64,000 nucleotides of DNA from Streptomyces sp. CB02056 (GTDB lineage Bacteria > Actinomycetota > Actinomycetes > Streptomycetales > Streptomycetaceae). The position numbers and the translations under genes were made by a program. Where the stretch lies: assembly GCF_001905545.1 (NCBI RefSeq), contig NZ_LIPD01000026.1, forward strand, positions 1 through 64,000, read 5' to 3'. Positions 17,054-25,875 of the stretch are shown one piece after another; the first letter of the stretch is position 1, and each line of letters starts with the position of its first letter. The notes under the pieces are model-generated. The model saw only the letters and a list, made by a program, of their open reading frames with translations, was not told where the DNA came from and searched no databases.

Positions 17054-17298
17054 GGGGTATCTCCAGACTTCTCGGCTCGGTGCTTCGCAGGCTACGGCCG
17101 CCCTCCCCACCCCGGCACGCGCCACTCGGTAGCAGTGCGCCGTCCGACTTGTCCGGCACGGCCAGCGCGGGTGGCGCGACTACCCGCAGGCCGCGCTCCA
17201 CTACCCTGAGCGCGGGCGTGTCGCCGGTACGGCGGCATGGGTATGGCGGCACCGACGGCGGTCGGGCCGGGCGGGCGGGCGAGGGAACGGGACCGTAC

Positions 17299-19368
17299 AT
17301 GGCACAGGACGGGGCACACCACGGCGAGCGCACCACCACCAGACCCCCGACCCCCCTGCCCCACCAACGGCCCGCGGCGGGCACCTCCTCCTTCGACCTC
17401 GCGGCCTGGGCCTGCGCCCCGCGCCCCGACGCCGACCCGGGCGTCTACCGGCTCGGCTACCGCCGCGTCGACCCGGAGCGGGCGGAGGCGGCCAAGGTCG
17501 CGACCTGGCCGCTGCTGCTGCGGGCGGGGCTCAACGCGGTGGTGGCGTGGTTCGCCTTTGTCTACGGCACACAGCTGGTGCTTCACCTGATCGTGATCAC
17601 CGTTTGGGTCGAACACCCCAGCGAGACCCTTGTGACCGTCGTCGGGCTGTCGGTGAACGTGCTGGTGGCCGCAGCCGTCATCAAGATCTTCGGCCGGATG
17701 GGCCGCTGGCCCGAGGTGTGGCGCCGTTACGTCGCGCCGCTGCTGTCGCGCACGGTGACGGAGGAGCAGCCCGTCGAGGAGGACGCCCCGGGGGCGGTCG
17801 AGGCCGTGCGCGGGCAGGACCCGTGGGACGGGCTGCGCCGGGGCGGTGCGGCCGAGGCGGCCGTCCGGCTGGAGGGCGAGGCCGTGGGGGACGTCGACTA
17901 CGTGCGGATCCGGCGCGCCTGGGAGTCCGCGCAGGCGGACCCGGTGTTCGTGCCCGCCTTCACTGAGCAGGTGGCCAGCCGCGGCGCGGCGGCCTTCGCC
18001 CATCCCTCCGAGGCGCGCGAGCTGCCCGGCCGCGCCGAGCGGCACGATCTGCTGCTCGGCCAGGTCCGGCTCGGTACGGCGCAGGACGTCCCGAAGAATC
18101 CGCTGGGCCACCGGGCGGCCGGTTTCGCGCTGGACCCGGCGGTGCTGGGCACCTCGCTGCTGGCGGTGGGTCCGGCGGGGACGGGGAAGACGGCGCGGCT
18201 GGCCCGGCCGGTGGCCGAGGCGCTGTGCCTGCAGGCGCTGTCCGGTACGGCCTGTGCGGTGGTGGTCGGGGCGGCGGACGCCGATCTCGGCCCGGATTCC
18301 TGGTACGACGTGGTGATCGCGCCCGGCGACCCGTCCTCGCTGTACGGGCTGGACCTCTACGGCGCCGCGCGGGACCCGGACGAGGCGGCCGCCCGGTTGG
18401 CCGAGGCGCTGCTGCCGGACGAGCTGACGGCCCGCGCGGAGCATGCCCGTACCGCGCTGCAGCAGGTGGTGGGCCCGTTCCACGCGGCGTACGGCCGCTA
18501 TCCGGGGGTGCGGGAGCTGCGGGCGCTGTTGGCGGGTGAGCCGGACGTGCTGGCGGCGCTGGTGAAGGCGCTCGGCGTGGCGGGCCGACTCGCCGTCCAC
18601 GAGCGGGACCTGGAGTACCGGGAGCGGCAGCGCGACCGGGCGGACGACCCCGGGGCGCTGCTGGCGGACCGGTTGGCGCTGCTGGAGCGGCCCGCCTTCG
18701 AGGGCGCTTTCGCGACCGACGGCACCGGTCGGCCGCCGTTCGCGATGCGGGTGCTGGACCACCCGCTGCGGGTGCGGGTGAAGCTGCCGGAGCGGAGCCA
18801 CCCGGAGGCGGCGCGGATGCTGTCCCGGCTGGTGGTGGGGCAGTTCGTGCAGGCGGCGGGGGCCCGCGAGGACCGTTCGCTGTTCGCGGGCCTGGTGGTG
18901 GACGACGCCTCGGCGGCGCTGGACGCCGCCGCCGTGCGCGGGCTGCAGCGGATGCGCGGGGCGAACGCGGGCGCGGTGCTGCTGCTGCGGACGCTGGTGG
19001 ACCTGCCCGAGGCGTTGCGGGCGCCGCTGTTCGGCGCGGTCGGCTGCCGGATGGCGTTCCCGGGGATCGCGCCGTGGGACGGGAAGCTGTTCTCGGAGGC
19101 CTGGGGGACGCACCTGGTGCAGGAGACCGCGGTCACCCACACCCCCGACACCTCCGGTGGGGTGATACGGCGGGCGGGGCGGGTCGGGCGGAAGGCGCTG
19201 TCGGGGACGACGGCGCAGACGGAGTCGGTGACGACGCGGGATGTGGAGCGGTTGCGGTGGTCGCCGTCGGATCTGGCGCACGCGTTGCCGGCGGGGCATG
19301 CGGTGGTGTCGTTGACGGCGGTGTCGGGGGAGCAGGTTCCGCCGCTGCTGGTGGACCTCAGGGGCTGA
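17299..19368 (+). CDS. Membrane-anchored P-loop ATP/GTP-binding protein
   Basis: The 689-residue protein has two adjacent membrane segments (about residues 75-105 and 115-135), then an acidic linker, then a P-loop domain with Walker A GPAGTGKTARL near residue 290 and a Walker B-like LFAGLVVDDASAALD near 532. The layout of a membrane anchor followed by an ATPase, and the block PLGHRAAGFALDP before the P-loop, recall VirD4/TraG-type coupling proteins, but I cannot show homology by eye. It is conserved-looking, without mobile genes around it. ATG 17299 follows GGGAACGGGA. It is divergent from gabT and precedes pucR by 150 bp. Its job, and any link to GABA use, are unknown. Confidence 0.75.
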   Translation: MAQDGAHHGERTTTRPPTPLPHQRPAAGTSSFDLAAWACAPRPDADPGVYRLGYRRVDPERAEAAKVATWPLLLRAGLNAVVAWFAFVYGTQLVLHLIVITVWVEHPSETLVTVVGLSVNVLVAAAVIKIFGRMGRWPEVWRRYVAPLLSRTVTEEQPVEEDAPGAVEAVRGQDPWDGLRRGGAAEAAVRLEGEAVGDVDYVRIRRAWESAQADPVFVPAFTEQVASRGAAAFAHPSEARELPGRAERHDLLLGQVRLGTAQDVPKNPLGHRAAGFALDPAVLGTSLLAVGPAGTGKTARLARPVAEALCLQALSGTACAVVVGAADADLGPDSWYDVVIAPGDPSSLYGLDLYGAARDPDEAAARLAEALLPDELTARAEHARTALQQVVGPFHAAYGRYPGVRELRALLAGEPDVLAALVKALGVAGRLAVHERDLEYRERQRDRADDPGALLADRLALLERPAFEGAFATDGTGRPPFAMRVLDHPLRVRVKLPERSHPEAARMLSRLVVGQFVQAAGAREDRSLFAGLVVDDASAALDAAAVRGLQRMRGANAGAVLLLRTLVDLPEALRAPLFGAVGCRMAFPGIAPWDGKLFSEAWGTHLVQETAVTHTPDTSGGVIRRAGRVGRKALSGTTAQTESVTTRDVERLRWSPSDLAHALPAGHAVVSLTAVSGEQVPPLLVDLRG

Positions 19369-19521
19369 GGGCGGGCGGCGGGGGAAGTCGCCTTCGAGGT
19401 GGATTCGGCAGTGCGGGTTGTCCGGGGCGTCCATAATGAAGGGGAGAGACCCTCACCAGTCCCACGTCCCTCTCCTCGCCCGGCCGCAACGGCGCGGTCA
19501 GGTCGATCCTTCGAAGGTGCC

Positions 19522-21090
19522 ATGCCCCCCACACTCGCCTCCGTCGTCCGCAACACGTCGCTCCATCTGACGGTCCTCGCCGGTGCGGATCACCTGGAGC
19601 GGCCGGTCCGCTGGGTGCACACCAGTGAGCTGGACGACCCGACGCCGTTCCTGGAGGGTGGTGAGCTGCTGCTCACCACCGGTATCAAGCTGGGCCGTAC
19701 GGCGGCGCAGTTGCAGGCGTACGTGCACCGGCTGGCCGACGCGGGGGTGGTCGGGCTGGGGCTCGGGGTGGGGTTGTCGCACACGGAGGTGCCGCAGCCG
19801 CTGGTGGACGCGGCGGCGCAGCGCGGGCTGCCGTTGCTGCGGGTGCCGGAGCCGACGCCGTTCATCGCGATCAGCAAGGTGGTGTCGGCGGCGCTGGCCG
19901 CGGAGCAGTACGAGGCGGTGACGACCAGCTTCGAGGCGCAGGAGGAGCTGACCCGGGCGGCGCTGGGCAAGGACGGCACGACGGCGGTGGTGCGCCGGTT
20001 GGCGGCCCGGCTGGGTGGCTGGGCGGCGCTGTACGACGGGTCGGGCGCGCTGTCGGTGGTGGCGCCGGACTGGGCGGCGCGCCGGGCGGGGCGGCTGGCG
20101 GCGGAGGTGGACCGGCTGCGTCGGCGTCCGGCGCCGTCGAGTGCGGCGTTGCAGGGGCGCGCGCCGGGGATAGACACGGCGGACGAGGACTACGTGGTGG
20201 TCCAGTCGCTGGGGGCGGACCGGCGGGCCCGGGGTTTCCTGGCGGTCGGGACCGAGGACCGGATCACGCCGACCGAGCGGTACGTGCTGAACGCGGCGGT
20301 GGCGCTGCTGACCCTCACCCTGGAGCGCTCGCGGGAGCTGCGGCAGGCCGAGGAGCGGATGGGCGCGGCGCTGCTGCGGATGGTGCTGGCCGGTGAGGTG
20401 GCGACGGCCCGCCAGGTGGCGGTGGGGCTGTTCGGGGGGCTGCCGGAGGGGACGATACGGGTGCTGGTGGCCGGGGCCGGTCCGGCCAACGCGGATGCCG
20501 CGGAGGCGCTCGGGGAGCTGGGCGACCGGGCCGAGCAGGCGGGTGCCCGGGTGGGCGAGAAGCTGCTGGTGGCGCGGGAGGACGGTGCGCACGGGCCGCG
20601 GCTGATGGTGCTGGCGCTGGACAACGGCGCGGTGCACCGGGCCTGTCTGGGCGCGGTGGAGGAGCACGAGGGCCTGTCGCTGGGCGTCTCGGCGCCGGCC
20701 GCGCTGGAGGAGGCGGGGACGGCGAACGCGCAGGCGGAGCGGGCGCTGGCGGTGGCGCTGCGCGGTGGCCGCCGGTCGGTGGACCACGAGGAGGTCGGCG
20801 CGGGGTCGCTGCTGCCGCTGCTCGGCGAGGACGCGGTGACGGCCTTCGCGGAGGGGCTGCTGCGGCCGTTGCGGGAGCACGACCGGACGGCCCGCGGGGA
20901 TCTGGTGGCCTCGTTGCGGGCGTGGCTGTCGCGGCACGGCCAGTGGGACGCGGCGGCGGCGGATCTGGGTGTGCACCGGCACACGCTGCGCTACCGGATG
21001 CGCCGGGTCGAGGAGCTGTTGGGCCGGTCGCTGGACGACACGGACGTGCGGATGGAGCTGTGGCTGGCGCTGCGCTCCGGCGAGGAGTGA
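19522..21090 (+). CDS. PucR-family transcriptional regulator
   Basis: The 522-residue regulator begins with the PucR-like N-terminal domain (PTLASVVRNTSLHLTVLAGADHLERPVRWVHTSEL, outline; then ELLLTTG) and ends with the HTH_30 helix-turn-helix (LRAWLSRHGQWDAAAADLGVHRHTLRYRMRRVEEL, outline). A GAF-like middle segment probably binds a small ligand. Such proteins commonly activate nitrogen-catabolism genes; the position between gabT and gabD suggests GABA control. ATG 19522 has AAGGTG 5-6 nt upstream. A CATAAT -10-like hexamer at 19432-19437 may mark the promoter. Confidence 0.9.
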   Translation: MPPTLASVVRNTSLHLTVLAGADHLERPVRWVHTSELDDPTPFLEGGELLLTTGIKLGRTAAQLQAYVHRLADAGVVGLGLGVGLSHTEVPQPLVDAAAQRGLPLLRVPEPTPFIAISKVVSAALAAEQYEAVTTSFEAQEELTRAALGKDGTTAVVRRLAARLGGWAALYDGSGALSVVAPDWAARRAGRLAAEVDRLRRRPAPSSAALQGRAPGIDTADEDYVVVQSLGADRRARGFLAVGTEDRITPTERYVLNAAVALLTLTLERSRELRQAEERMGAALLRMVLAGEVATARQVAVGLFGGLPEGTIRVLVAGAGPANADAAEALGELGDRAEQAGARVGEKLLVAREDGAHGPRLMVLALDNGAVHRACLGAVEEHEGLSLGVSAPAALEEAGTANAQAERALAVALRGGRRSVDHEEVGAGSLLPLLGEDAVTAFAEGLLRPLREHDRTARGDLVASLRAWLSRHGQWDAAAADLGVHRHTLRYRMRRVEELLGRSLDDTDVRMELWLALRSGEE

Positions 21091-21270
21091 GGCGCCGGCG
21101 GGGCGTGGGGTTCCGGCGGCCCGCGGGGCGCCGGTAGGACGCGGTGGAGTGGCCCCGGGGGCGAACGCTCCTAGTCGGCCAATCCGGTCGGCGCGCCGCC
21201 GCGCCTACCCTCAAAACCGGGTCCCACGTCCGTGGGCCGTAGGACAGACGAGGAGAGGGCCGGTACCACG

Positions 21271-22713
21271 GTGACCACCACGTACGATTTCTGGCTCGCC
21301 GGCCGCCGGGCGAGCGGTGACGCCGACTTCGAGGTGCACAACAGCTGGGACGGCCGTCTGGTCGGCAAGGTGAGCATCCCGACCGAGGCGCAGGTCGAGG
21401 AGGCGCTGGACGCCGCCGTGGCCGCGCTGCCGGTGTTCGCCGCCACCCCGGCGCACCAGCGTGCCGCCGCCCTGGACCACGTGGCCAAGCGGCTGACCGA
21501 GCGCACCGAGGAGCTCGCCCAGCTGGTCAGTGCCGAGAACGGCAAGCCGATCAAGTGGGCCCGCGGTGAGATCGGCCGCGCGGTGTCGGTCTTCCGCTGG
21601 GCCGCCGAGGAGGCGCGCCGCACCAACGGCGAGACCATGCGGCTGGACACCGACCCGGGCGGCGTGGGCCGTTTCGCGGTGGTGCGCCGTTTCCCGCGCG
21701 GTGTGGTGCTGGGGATCGCCCCGTTCAACTTCCCGCTGAACCTGGTCGCCCACAAGGTCGCCCCGGCGATCGCGGTCGGCGCCCCGATCATCCTGAAGCC
21801 GGCTCCGTCGACCCCGCTGTCGGCGATGGTGCTGGGCGAGATCCTGGCCGAGACCGACCTGCCGGTCGGCTCCTGGTCGATCCTGACCGTGCCGAACGAC
21901 CGGATGCCGGCCCTGGTGCAGGACGAGCGCCTGCCGGTGATCTCGTTCACCGGTTCGGACAAGGTCGGCTACCAGATCATGGACTCGGTGCCGCGCAAGC
22001 ACTGCACCCTGGAGCTCGGCGGCAACGCCGCGGCCGTGGTGCTCGCCGACTGGTCCTCGGAGGCCGACCTGGACTGGGCGGCCACCCGGATCGCGATGTT
22101 CGCGAACTACCAGGGCGGCCAGTCCTGCATCTCGGTGCAGCGGGTGATCGCCGACGCCTCGGTGTACGACGCGCTGGCGGAGAAGGTCGTCGCCAAGGTC
22201 AGGGCGCAGGTCACCGGTGACCCGGCCGACGACGCGACCGACGTCGGCCCGCTGATCGACGAGAACGCCGCGAAGCGCGTCGAGTCCTGGGTCGAGGACG
22301 CGGTCGCCAAGGGCGCCAAGGTGCTCACCGGCGGTACCCGTGAGGGTGCGACCTACGCCCCGACCGTGCTGGCCGACCTGCCCGGTGACGCGATCCTGGC
22401 CAAGGCCGAGGTGTTCGGCCCGGTGCTGTCGCTGCACAGGGTGGACGGCGTGGACGAGGCCTTCGCGGCCGTCAACGACTCGGCGTTCGGTCTCCAGGCG
22501 GGCGTGTTCACCCACGACCTGCAGACCGCCTTCCGCGCCCACCGGGAGCTGGAGGTCGGCGGTGTGATCATCGGCGACGCGCCGTCCTACCGTGCCGACC
22601 AGATGCCGTACGGCGGCGTCAAGGACTCCGGTGTCGGCCGTGAGGGCGTCAAGTACGCGATGGACGACTACACCGTCGAGAAGGTCATGGTCCTGACCGG
22701 TCTCGACCTCTGA
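21271..22713 (+). CDS. gabD: Succinate-semialdehyde dehydrogenase family protein
   Basis: This 480-residue NAD(P)-dependent aldehyde dehydrogenase has the family features GIAPFNFPLNLVAHKVAPA, the general-base Glu near residue 248 (LELGGNAAAV) and the nucleophile Cys near 286 (GGQSCISVQR), and ends PYGGVKDSGVGREG. The location next to a PucR regulator and near gabT supports oxidation of succinic semialdehyde to succinate; other aldehydes cannot be excluded because substrate residues are hard to judge by eye. The GTG start follows GAGGAGAGGG. A TACCCT -10-like element lies at 21206-21211. An insertion sequence begins 9 bp after its stop. Confidence 0.85.
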   Translation: MTTTYDFWLAGRRASGDADFEVHNSWDGRLVGKVSIPTEAQVEEALDAAVAALPVFAATPAHQRAAALDHVAKRLTERTEELAQLVSAENGKPIKWARGEIGRAVSVFRWAAEEARRTNGETMRLDTDPGGVGRFAVVRRFPRGVVLGIAPFNFPLNLVAHKVAPAIAVGAPIILKPAPSTPLSAMVLGEILAETDLPVGSWSILTVPNDRMPALVQDERLPVISFTGSDKVGYQIMDSVPRKHCTLELGGNAAAVVLADWSSEADLDWAATRIAMFANYQGGQSCISVQRVIADASVYDALAEKVVAKVRAQVTGDPADDATDVGPLIDENAAKRVESWVEDAVAKGAKVLTGGTREGATYAPTVLADLPGDAILAKAEVFGPVLSLHRVDGVDEAFAAVNDSAFGLQAGVFTHDLQTAFRAHRELEVGGVIIGDAPSYRADQMPYGGVKDSGVGREGVKYAMDDYTVEKVMVLTGLDL

Positions 22714-22722
22714 GGCCTCTCA

Positions 22723-22736
22723 GAGGGCGTTCGATA
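22723..22736 (+). repeat. IS left terminal inverted repeat
   Basis: This is the 14-bp end, a perfect reverse complement of 23689-23702, immediately preceded by the TCA duplication. Confidence 0.93.
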
Positions 22737-22741
22737 CTGAT

Positions 22742-23590
22742 TTAGGCCGCCGCAGGCGGTTTCGGGCGGAGGTATTGCCCGACTTTGTCGGGGCTGGCGG
22801 TCAGGCGGGTGGTCATGGAGTTGACCATGGCCCAGTGGATCATTGAGCGCGACCGGTCCGGCAGTTCCTCGTAGTCGCGGTGGAGCCGCCGGTACCGGGA
22901 CATGATCCCGAAGGTCTGCTCGACCCGCCAGCGGATCGGCTGGACGACGAAGCCCTTCTGCTCCTTGTCGCGGGCGACCACCTTGACGTCGATGGACAGG
23001 GCGGCGCCGTGCTTGACCACGGCGTTGTTGTAGCCGGCGTCCACCCACGCCTTGGTCACGGTGGGCCACCGGACGGCGAGGGTGTCCAGGACCTGTTTGC
23101 CTCCGGCGGAGTCCTGGACTCCGGCGGCGGTGACGATCAGGACCAGGAGCAGGCCCAGGGTGTCGGTGGCGATGTGGCGCCTGCGGCCCTTGACCCGTTT
23201 CCCGCCGTCGTAGCCCTGGCTGTCGGCCGGGGCGTTCGGTGAGGCCTTCACCGACTGGGCATCGATGATCGCCGCGCTCGGCAGGATCCGTCGGCCCTTC
23301 TTCGCCCTGAGCTGGTCACGGAGCGTGTCGTGGATCTGCTCGGCGGTGCCGTCGCCTTCCCACTCCTTGAAGTAGCCGTAAACCGTGGTGTGGGGCGGGA
23401 AGTCGTGCGGCAGGTAGCGCCAGGCGATGCCGGTCCGCGCGACGTAGAGGATCGCGTTGACCACTTCACGCAGTTCGGTGGTCGGCTCGCGCCCCTCGGC
23501 GCGAGCCGACCGCCAGCGCAGCAGCATCGGTTCGATGAGCTGCCACTGGTCGTCCTTCAGGTCCGAGGGGTACCGGCGTCGTTGCGTCAC
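22742..23590 (-). CDS. IS5-family DDE transposase
   Basis: The 282-residue transposase has an N-terminal DUF4096-type segment (YPSDLKDDQWQLIEPML). The DDE catalytic core shows as AAIIDAQSVK (first Asp), WVDAGYNN (second Asp) and IRWRVEQTFG (Glu), with the IS5 signature YDGGKRVKGRRRHIATDTLG between. The frame is intact, with a GTG start at 23590 and a TAA stop close to the left inverted repeat. It should catalyse cut-and-paste or copy movement of the element and appears functional. It is transcribed towards gabD. Confidence 0.95.
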   Translation of the reverse strand: MTQRRRYPSDLKDDQWQLIEPMLLRWRSARAEGREPTTELREVVNAILYVARTGIAWRYLPHDFPPHTTVYGYFKEWEGDGTAEQIHDTLRDQLRAKKGRRILPSAAIIDAQSVKASPNAPADSQGYDGGKRVKGRRRHIATDTLGLLLVLIVTAAGVQDSAGGKQVLDTLAVRWPTVTKAWVDAGYNNAVVKHGAALSIDVKVVARDKEQKGFVVQPIRWRVEQTFGIMSRYRRLHRDYEELPDRSRSMIHWAMVNSMTTRLTASPDKVGQYLRPKPPAAA

Positions 23591-23688
23591 GATTGATCAA
23601 TACCGCTGACGCGGGCCCGGCCGCTACGAGATCCTGGAACCGAGTCCGTGCCGCGCCATTGGAAGCCGGACAGTTGGGGGGATTCCCC

Positions 23689-23702
23689 TATCGAACGCCC
23701 TC
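23689..23702 (-). repeat. IS right terminal inverted repeat
   Basis: This is the 14-bp end matching 22723-22736, immediately followed by the TCA duplication at 23703-23705. Confidence 0.93.
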
Positions 23703-23773
23703 TCAGACCTCAGAGACCTCTGAGATCGCCGGGGCTGTGAGGCCCCTGACCGACGCGGTGTCGTCGTAGGCGG

Positions 23774-23802
23774 GAGGGCCCGGTTCGCCGAACCGGGCCC
23801 TC
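23774..23802. terminator. Bidirectional terminator hairpin
   Basis: GAGGGCCCGGTT (23774-23785) pairs perfectly with 23791-23802 around a 5-nt loop, followed by TT. It serves the minus-strand gene ending at 23828 and, before the IS arrived, would have backed up gabD. Confidence 0.85.
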
Positions 23803-23827
23803 TTCGCGTTCGCGCCCCGGCGCGGGC

Positions 23828-24496
23828 TCAGCCGTCGTGTCCGGCGGCCGCCGCGACCGCTTCCTCGACGGTGGCGTTCCCGGCGACCAGCTCCAGGGTC
23901 AGCCCGGCGGTGCCCGGTTCGCGCAGCAGGGCGGCCAGGACGGCGGCGACGTCGGCCCGGTCCACCGCGCCGCGGTCGACGGAGGGGGCGAGCCGGACCA
24001 GGCCGGTGCCGGGGCCGTCGGTGAGCCGTCCGGGGCGCAGCACCGTCCAGTCCAGCGCGGTGCGGGCCCGGACGGCGTCGTCGGCGGCGCCCTTGGCCCG
24101 CAGGTAGGTCTCGAAGACCTCGTCGGCGGGGAAGCGAGCCTGGGCGTCGGCGGCCATCGCCGAGACCATCAGGTACCGGCGGACCCCGGCGAGTTCGGCG
24201 GCGTCGGCGAGCAGCACGGCGGCGTCCCGGTCGACGGTGTTCTTGCGGGCGGCGCCGCTGCCCGGTCCGGCGCCGGCGGCGAAGACCACCGCGTCGGCGC
24301 CGGTGAGCAGTGCGGCGAGCCGGGTGGCGGTGGCGGCCTCCAGGTCGAGCAGCAGCGGCTCGGCGCCGGCGTCGACGAGGTCCTGGGCCTGTTCGGGGCG
24401 GCGGATGATCCCGGCGGGGCGTTCGCCGCGGGCGGCGAGCAGCCGTTCCAGGTGGAGCGCGATCTGTCCGTGGCCCCCGGCGATGACGGTACGCAT
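23828..24496 (-). CDS. NAD(P)H-binding SDR/NmrA-like protein
   Basis: The 222-residue protein begins with a Rossmann nucleotide site (MRTVIAGGHGQIALHLERLL), a glycine-rich motif of the atypical short-chain dehydrogenase / NAD(P)H-binding type. Downstream it has ADAVVFAAGAGPGSG, RYLMVSAMAAD and WTVLRPGRLTDGPGTG, the usual layout of this family. Members act as redox sensors or epimerase-like enzymes; the reaction here is unknown. It is divergent from dxr with a 68-bp gap and is terminated by the hairpin at 23774-23802. Confidence 0.85.
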   Translation of the reverse strand: MRTVIAGGHGQIALHLERLLAARGERPAGIIRRPEQAQDLVDAGAEPLLLDLEAATATRLAALLTGADAVVFAAGAGPGSGAARKNTVDRDAAVLLADAAELAGVRRYLMVSAMAADAQARFPADEVFETYLRAKGAADDAVRARTALDWTVLRPGRLTDGPGTGLVRLAPSVDRGAVDRADVAAVLAALLREPGTAGLTLELVAGNATVEEAVAAAAGHDG

Positions 24497-24564
24497 GGTC
24501 CGACGGTAGTCCGAAGGGTCGGAAGTCGTCCTGGGGAGTGCCGCGAACAGGACACAATGGGCGC

Positions 24565-25806
24565 ATGACTTCGCTCGCCCACCCGCAGCTGCGTTTCACG
24601 CCCACCGTGGCGGACCCCTCCGGCCCCCGGGAGCTGGTGATCCTGGGTTCCACCGGGTCGATCGGCACCCAGGCCATCGACGTGGTGCTCCGCAACCCGG
24701 ACCGTTTCCGGGTGGTCGCCCTGTCGGCGGCGGGCGGTCGGGTGGAGCTGCTGGCCGAGCAGGCGGTGCGGCTGGGCGTGCACACCGTGGCGGTGGCAGA
24801 TCCGGCGGCCGTCCCGGCGCTGCGCGAGGCGCTGGCCGCGAAGGCGGCGGGCGGTGCGCTGCCGACCGTGCTGGCGGGCCCGGACGCGGCGACCGAGCTG
24901 GCGGCCCTGGAGTGCCACTCGGTACTGAACGGCATCACGGGGTCGATCGGCCTGCGGCCGACGCTGGCCGCGCTGAAGGCGGGCCGGGTGCTGGTGCTGG
25001 CCAACAAGGAGTCGCTGATCGTCGGCGGTCCGCTGGTGAAGGCGGTGGCGAAGCCGGGCCAGATCGTGCCGGTGGACTCCGAGCACGCGGCGCTGTTCCA
25101 GGCGCTGGCCGGCGGTACCCGGGCCGAGGTGCGCAAGCTGGTGGTCACGGCGAGCGGCGGCCCGTTCCGCAACCGCACCCGTGAGCAGCTGGCCGGGGTG
25201 ACCCCGCAGGACGCGCTGGCGCACCCGACCTGGGCGATGGGCCCGGTCGTCACGATCAACTCGGCCACCCTGGTGAACAAGGGCCTGGAGGTGATCGAGG
25301 CGCACCTGCTGTACGACGTGCCGTTCGACCGGATCGAGGTCGTGGTCCACCCGCAGTCGGTGGTGCATTCGATGGTGGAGTTCACCGACGGTTCGACCCT
25401 GGCGCAGGCCAGCCCGCCGGACATGCGGATGCCGATCGCGCTGGGCCTGGGCTGGCCGGACCGGGTGCCGGACGCGGCCCCCGCCTGCGACTGGACCAGG
25501 GCCGCCACCTGGGAGTTCTTCCCGCTGGACGACGAGGCCTTCCCGGCGGTCGAGCTGGCCCGTGAGGTGGGCACCCTGGGCGGTACCAACCCGGCGGTGT
25601 TCAACGCGGCCAACGAGGAGTGTGTGGAGGCGTTCCTGAAGGGCCGCCTCGCTTTCACCGGAATCGTGGACACTGTTGCCAAGGTCGTGGCCGAGCACGG
25701 TCAGCGGGACGGCGCTCCGGCGGCGGGAACTTCCCTGACGGTCGAGGACGTCCTGCACGCGGAGGACTGGGCGCGCGCCCGGGCCCGCGAGCTGGCGGCC
25801 GGCTGA
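24565..25806 (+). CDS. dxr: 1-deoxy-D-xylulose-5-phosphate reductoisomerase
   Basis: The 413-residue cytoplasmic enzyme makes 2-C-methyl-D-erythritol 4-phosphate from DXP with NADPH, the committed MEP-pathway step. It has the NADPH site ILGSTGSIGTQAIDVV, ANKESLIVGG, the metal-binding PVDSEHAALFQAL, the flexible-loop region HPTWAMG, and NKGLEVIEAH plus VVHPQSVVHSMVEF, all of which are diagnostic. ATG 24565 is chosen over an upstream in-frame start at 24538, since the family begins close to the Rossmann motif. It is followed within 69 bp by the site-2 protease and then ispG, an arrangement conserved in many bacteria. Confidence 0.97.
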   Translation: MTSLAHPQLRFTPTVADPSGPRELVILGSTGSIGTQAIDVVLRNPDRFRVVALSAAGGRVELLAEQAVRLGVHTVAVADPAAVPALREALAAKAAGGALPTVLAGPDAATELAALECHSVLNGITGSIGLRPTLAALKAGRVLVLANKESLIVGGPLVKAVAKPGQIVPVDSEHAALFQALAGGTRAEVRKLVVTASGGPFRNRTREQLAGVTPQDALAHPTWAMGPVVTINSATLVNKGLEVIEAHLLYDVPFDRIEVVVHPQSVVHSMVEFTDGSTLAQASPPDMRMPIALGLGWPDRVPDAAPACDWTRAATWEFFPLDDEAFPAVELAREVGTLGGTNPAVFNAANEECVEAFLKGRLAFTGIVDTVAKVVAEHGQRDGAPAAGTSLTVEDVLHAEDWARARARELAAG

Positions 25807-25875
25807 CGGTCGACCGACGACCCCGATTGCGGTAGGACGAGACGATGAGCGGAGCGGCATGACGGAGGACCAGCG

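Larger units (their letters stand above)
22723..23702. mobile_element. Complete 980-bp IS5-family insertion sequence
   Basis: Perfect 14-bp terminal inverted repeats GAGGGCGTTCGATA (22723-22736) and TATCGAACGCCCTC (23689-23702) bound the element. Both are flanked by TCA (22720-22722 and 23703-23705), a 3-bp target duplication of the TNA type known for IS427/IS1031-like members of the IS5 family. It carries one intact transposase on the minus strand. About 100 bp between the transposase start and the right repeat should contain its promoter. The perfect ends and duplication suggest a recent insertion. Confidence 0.95.
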
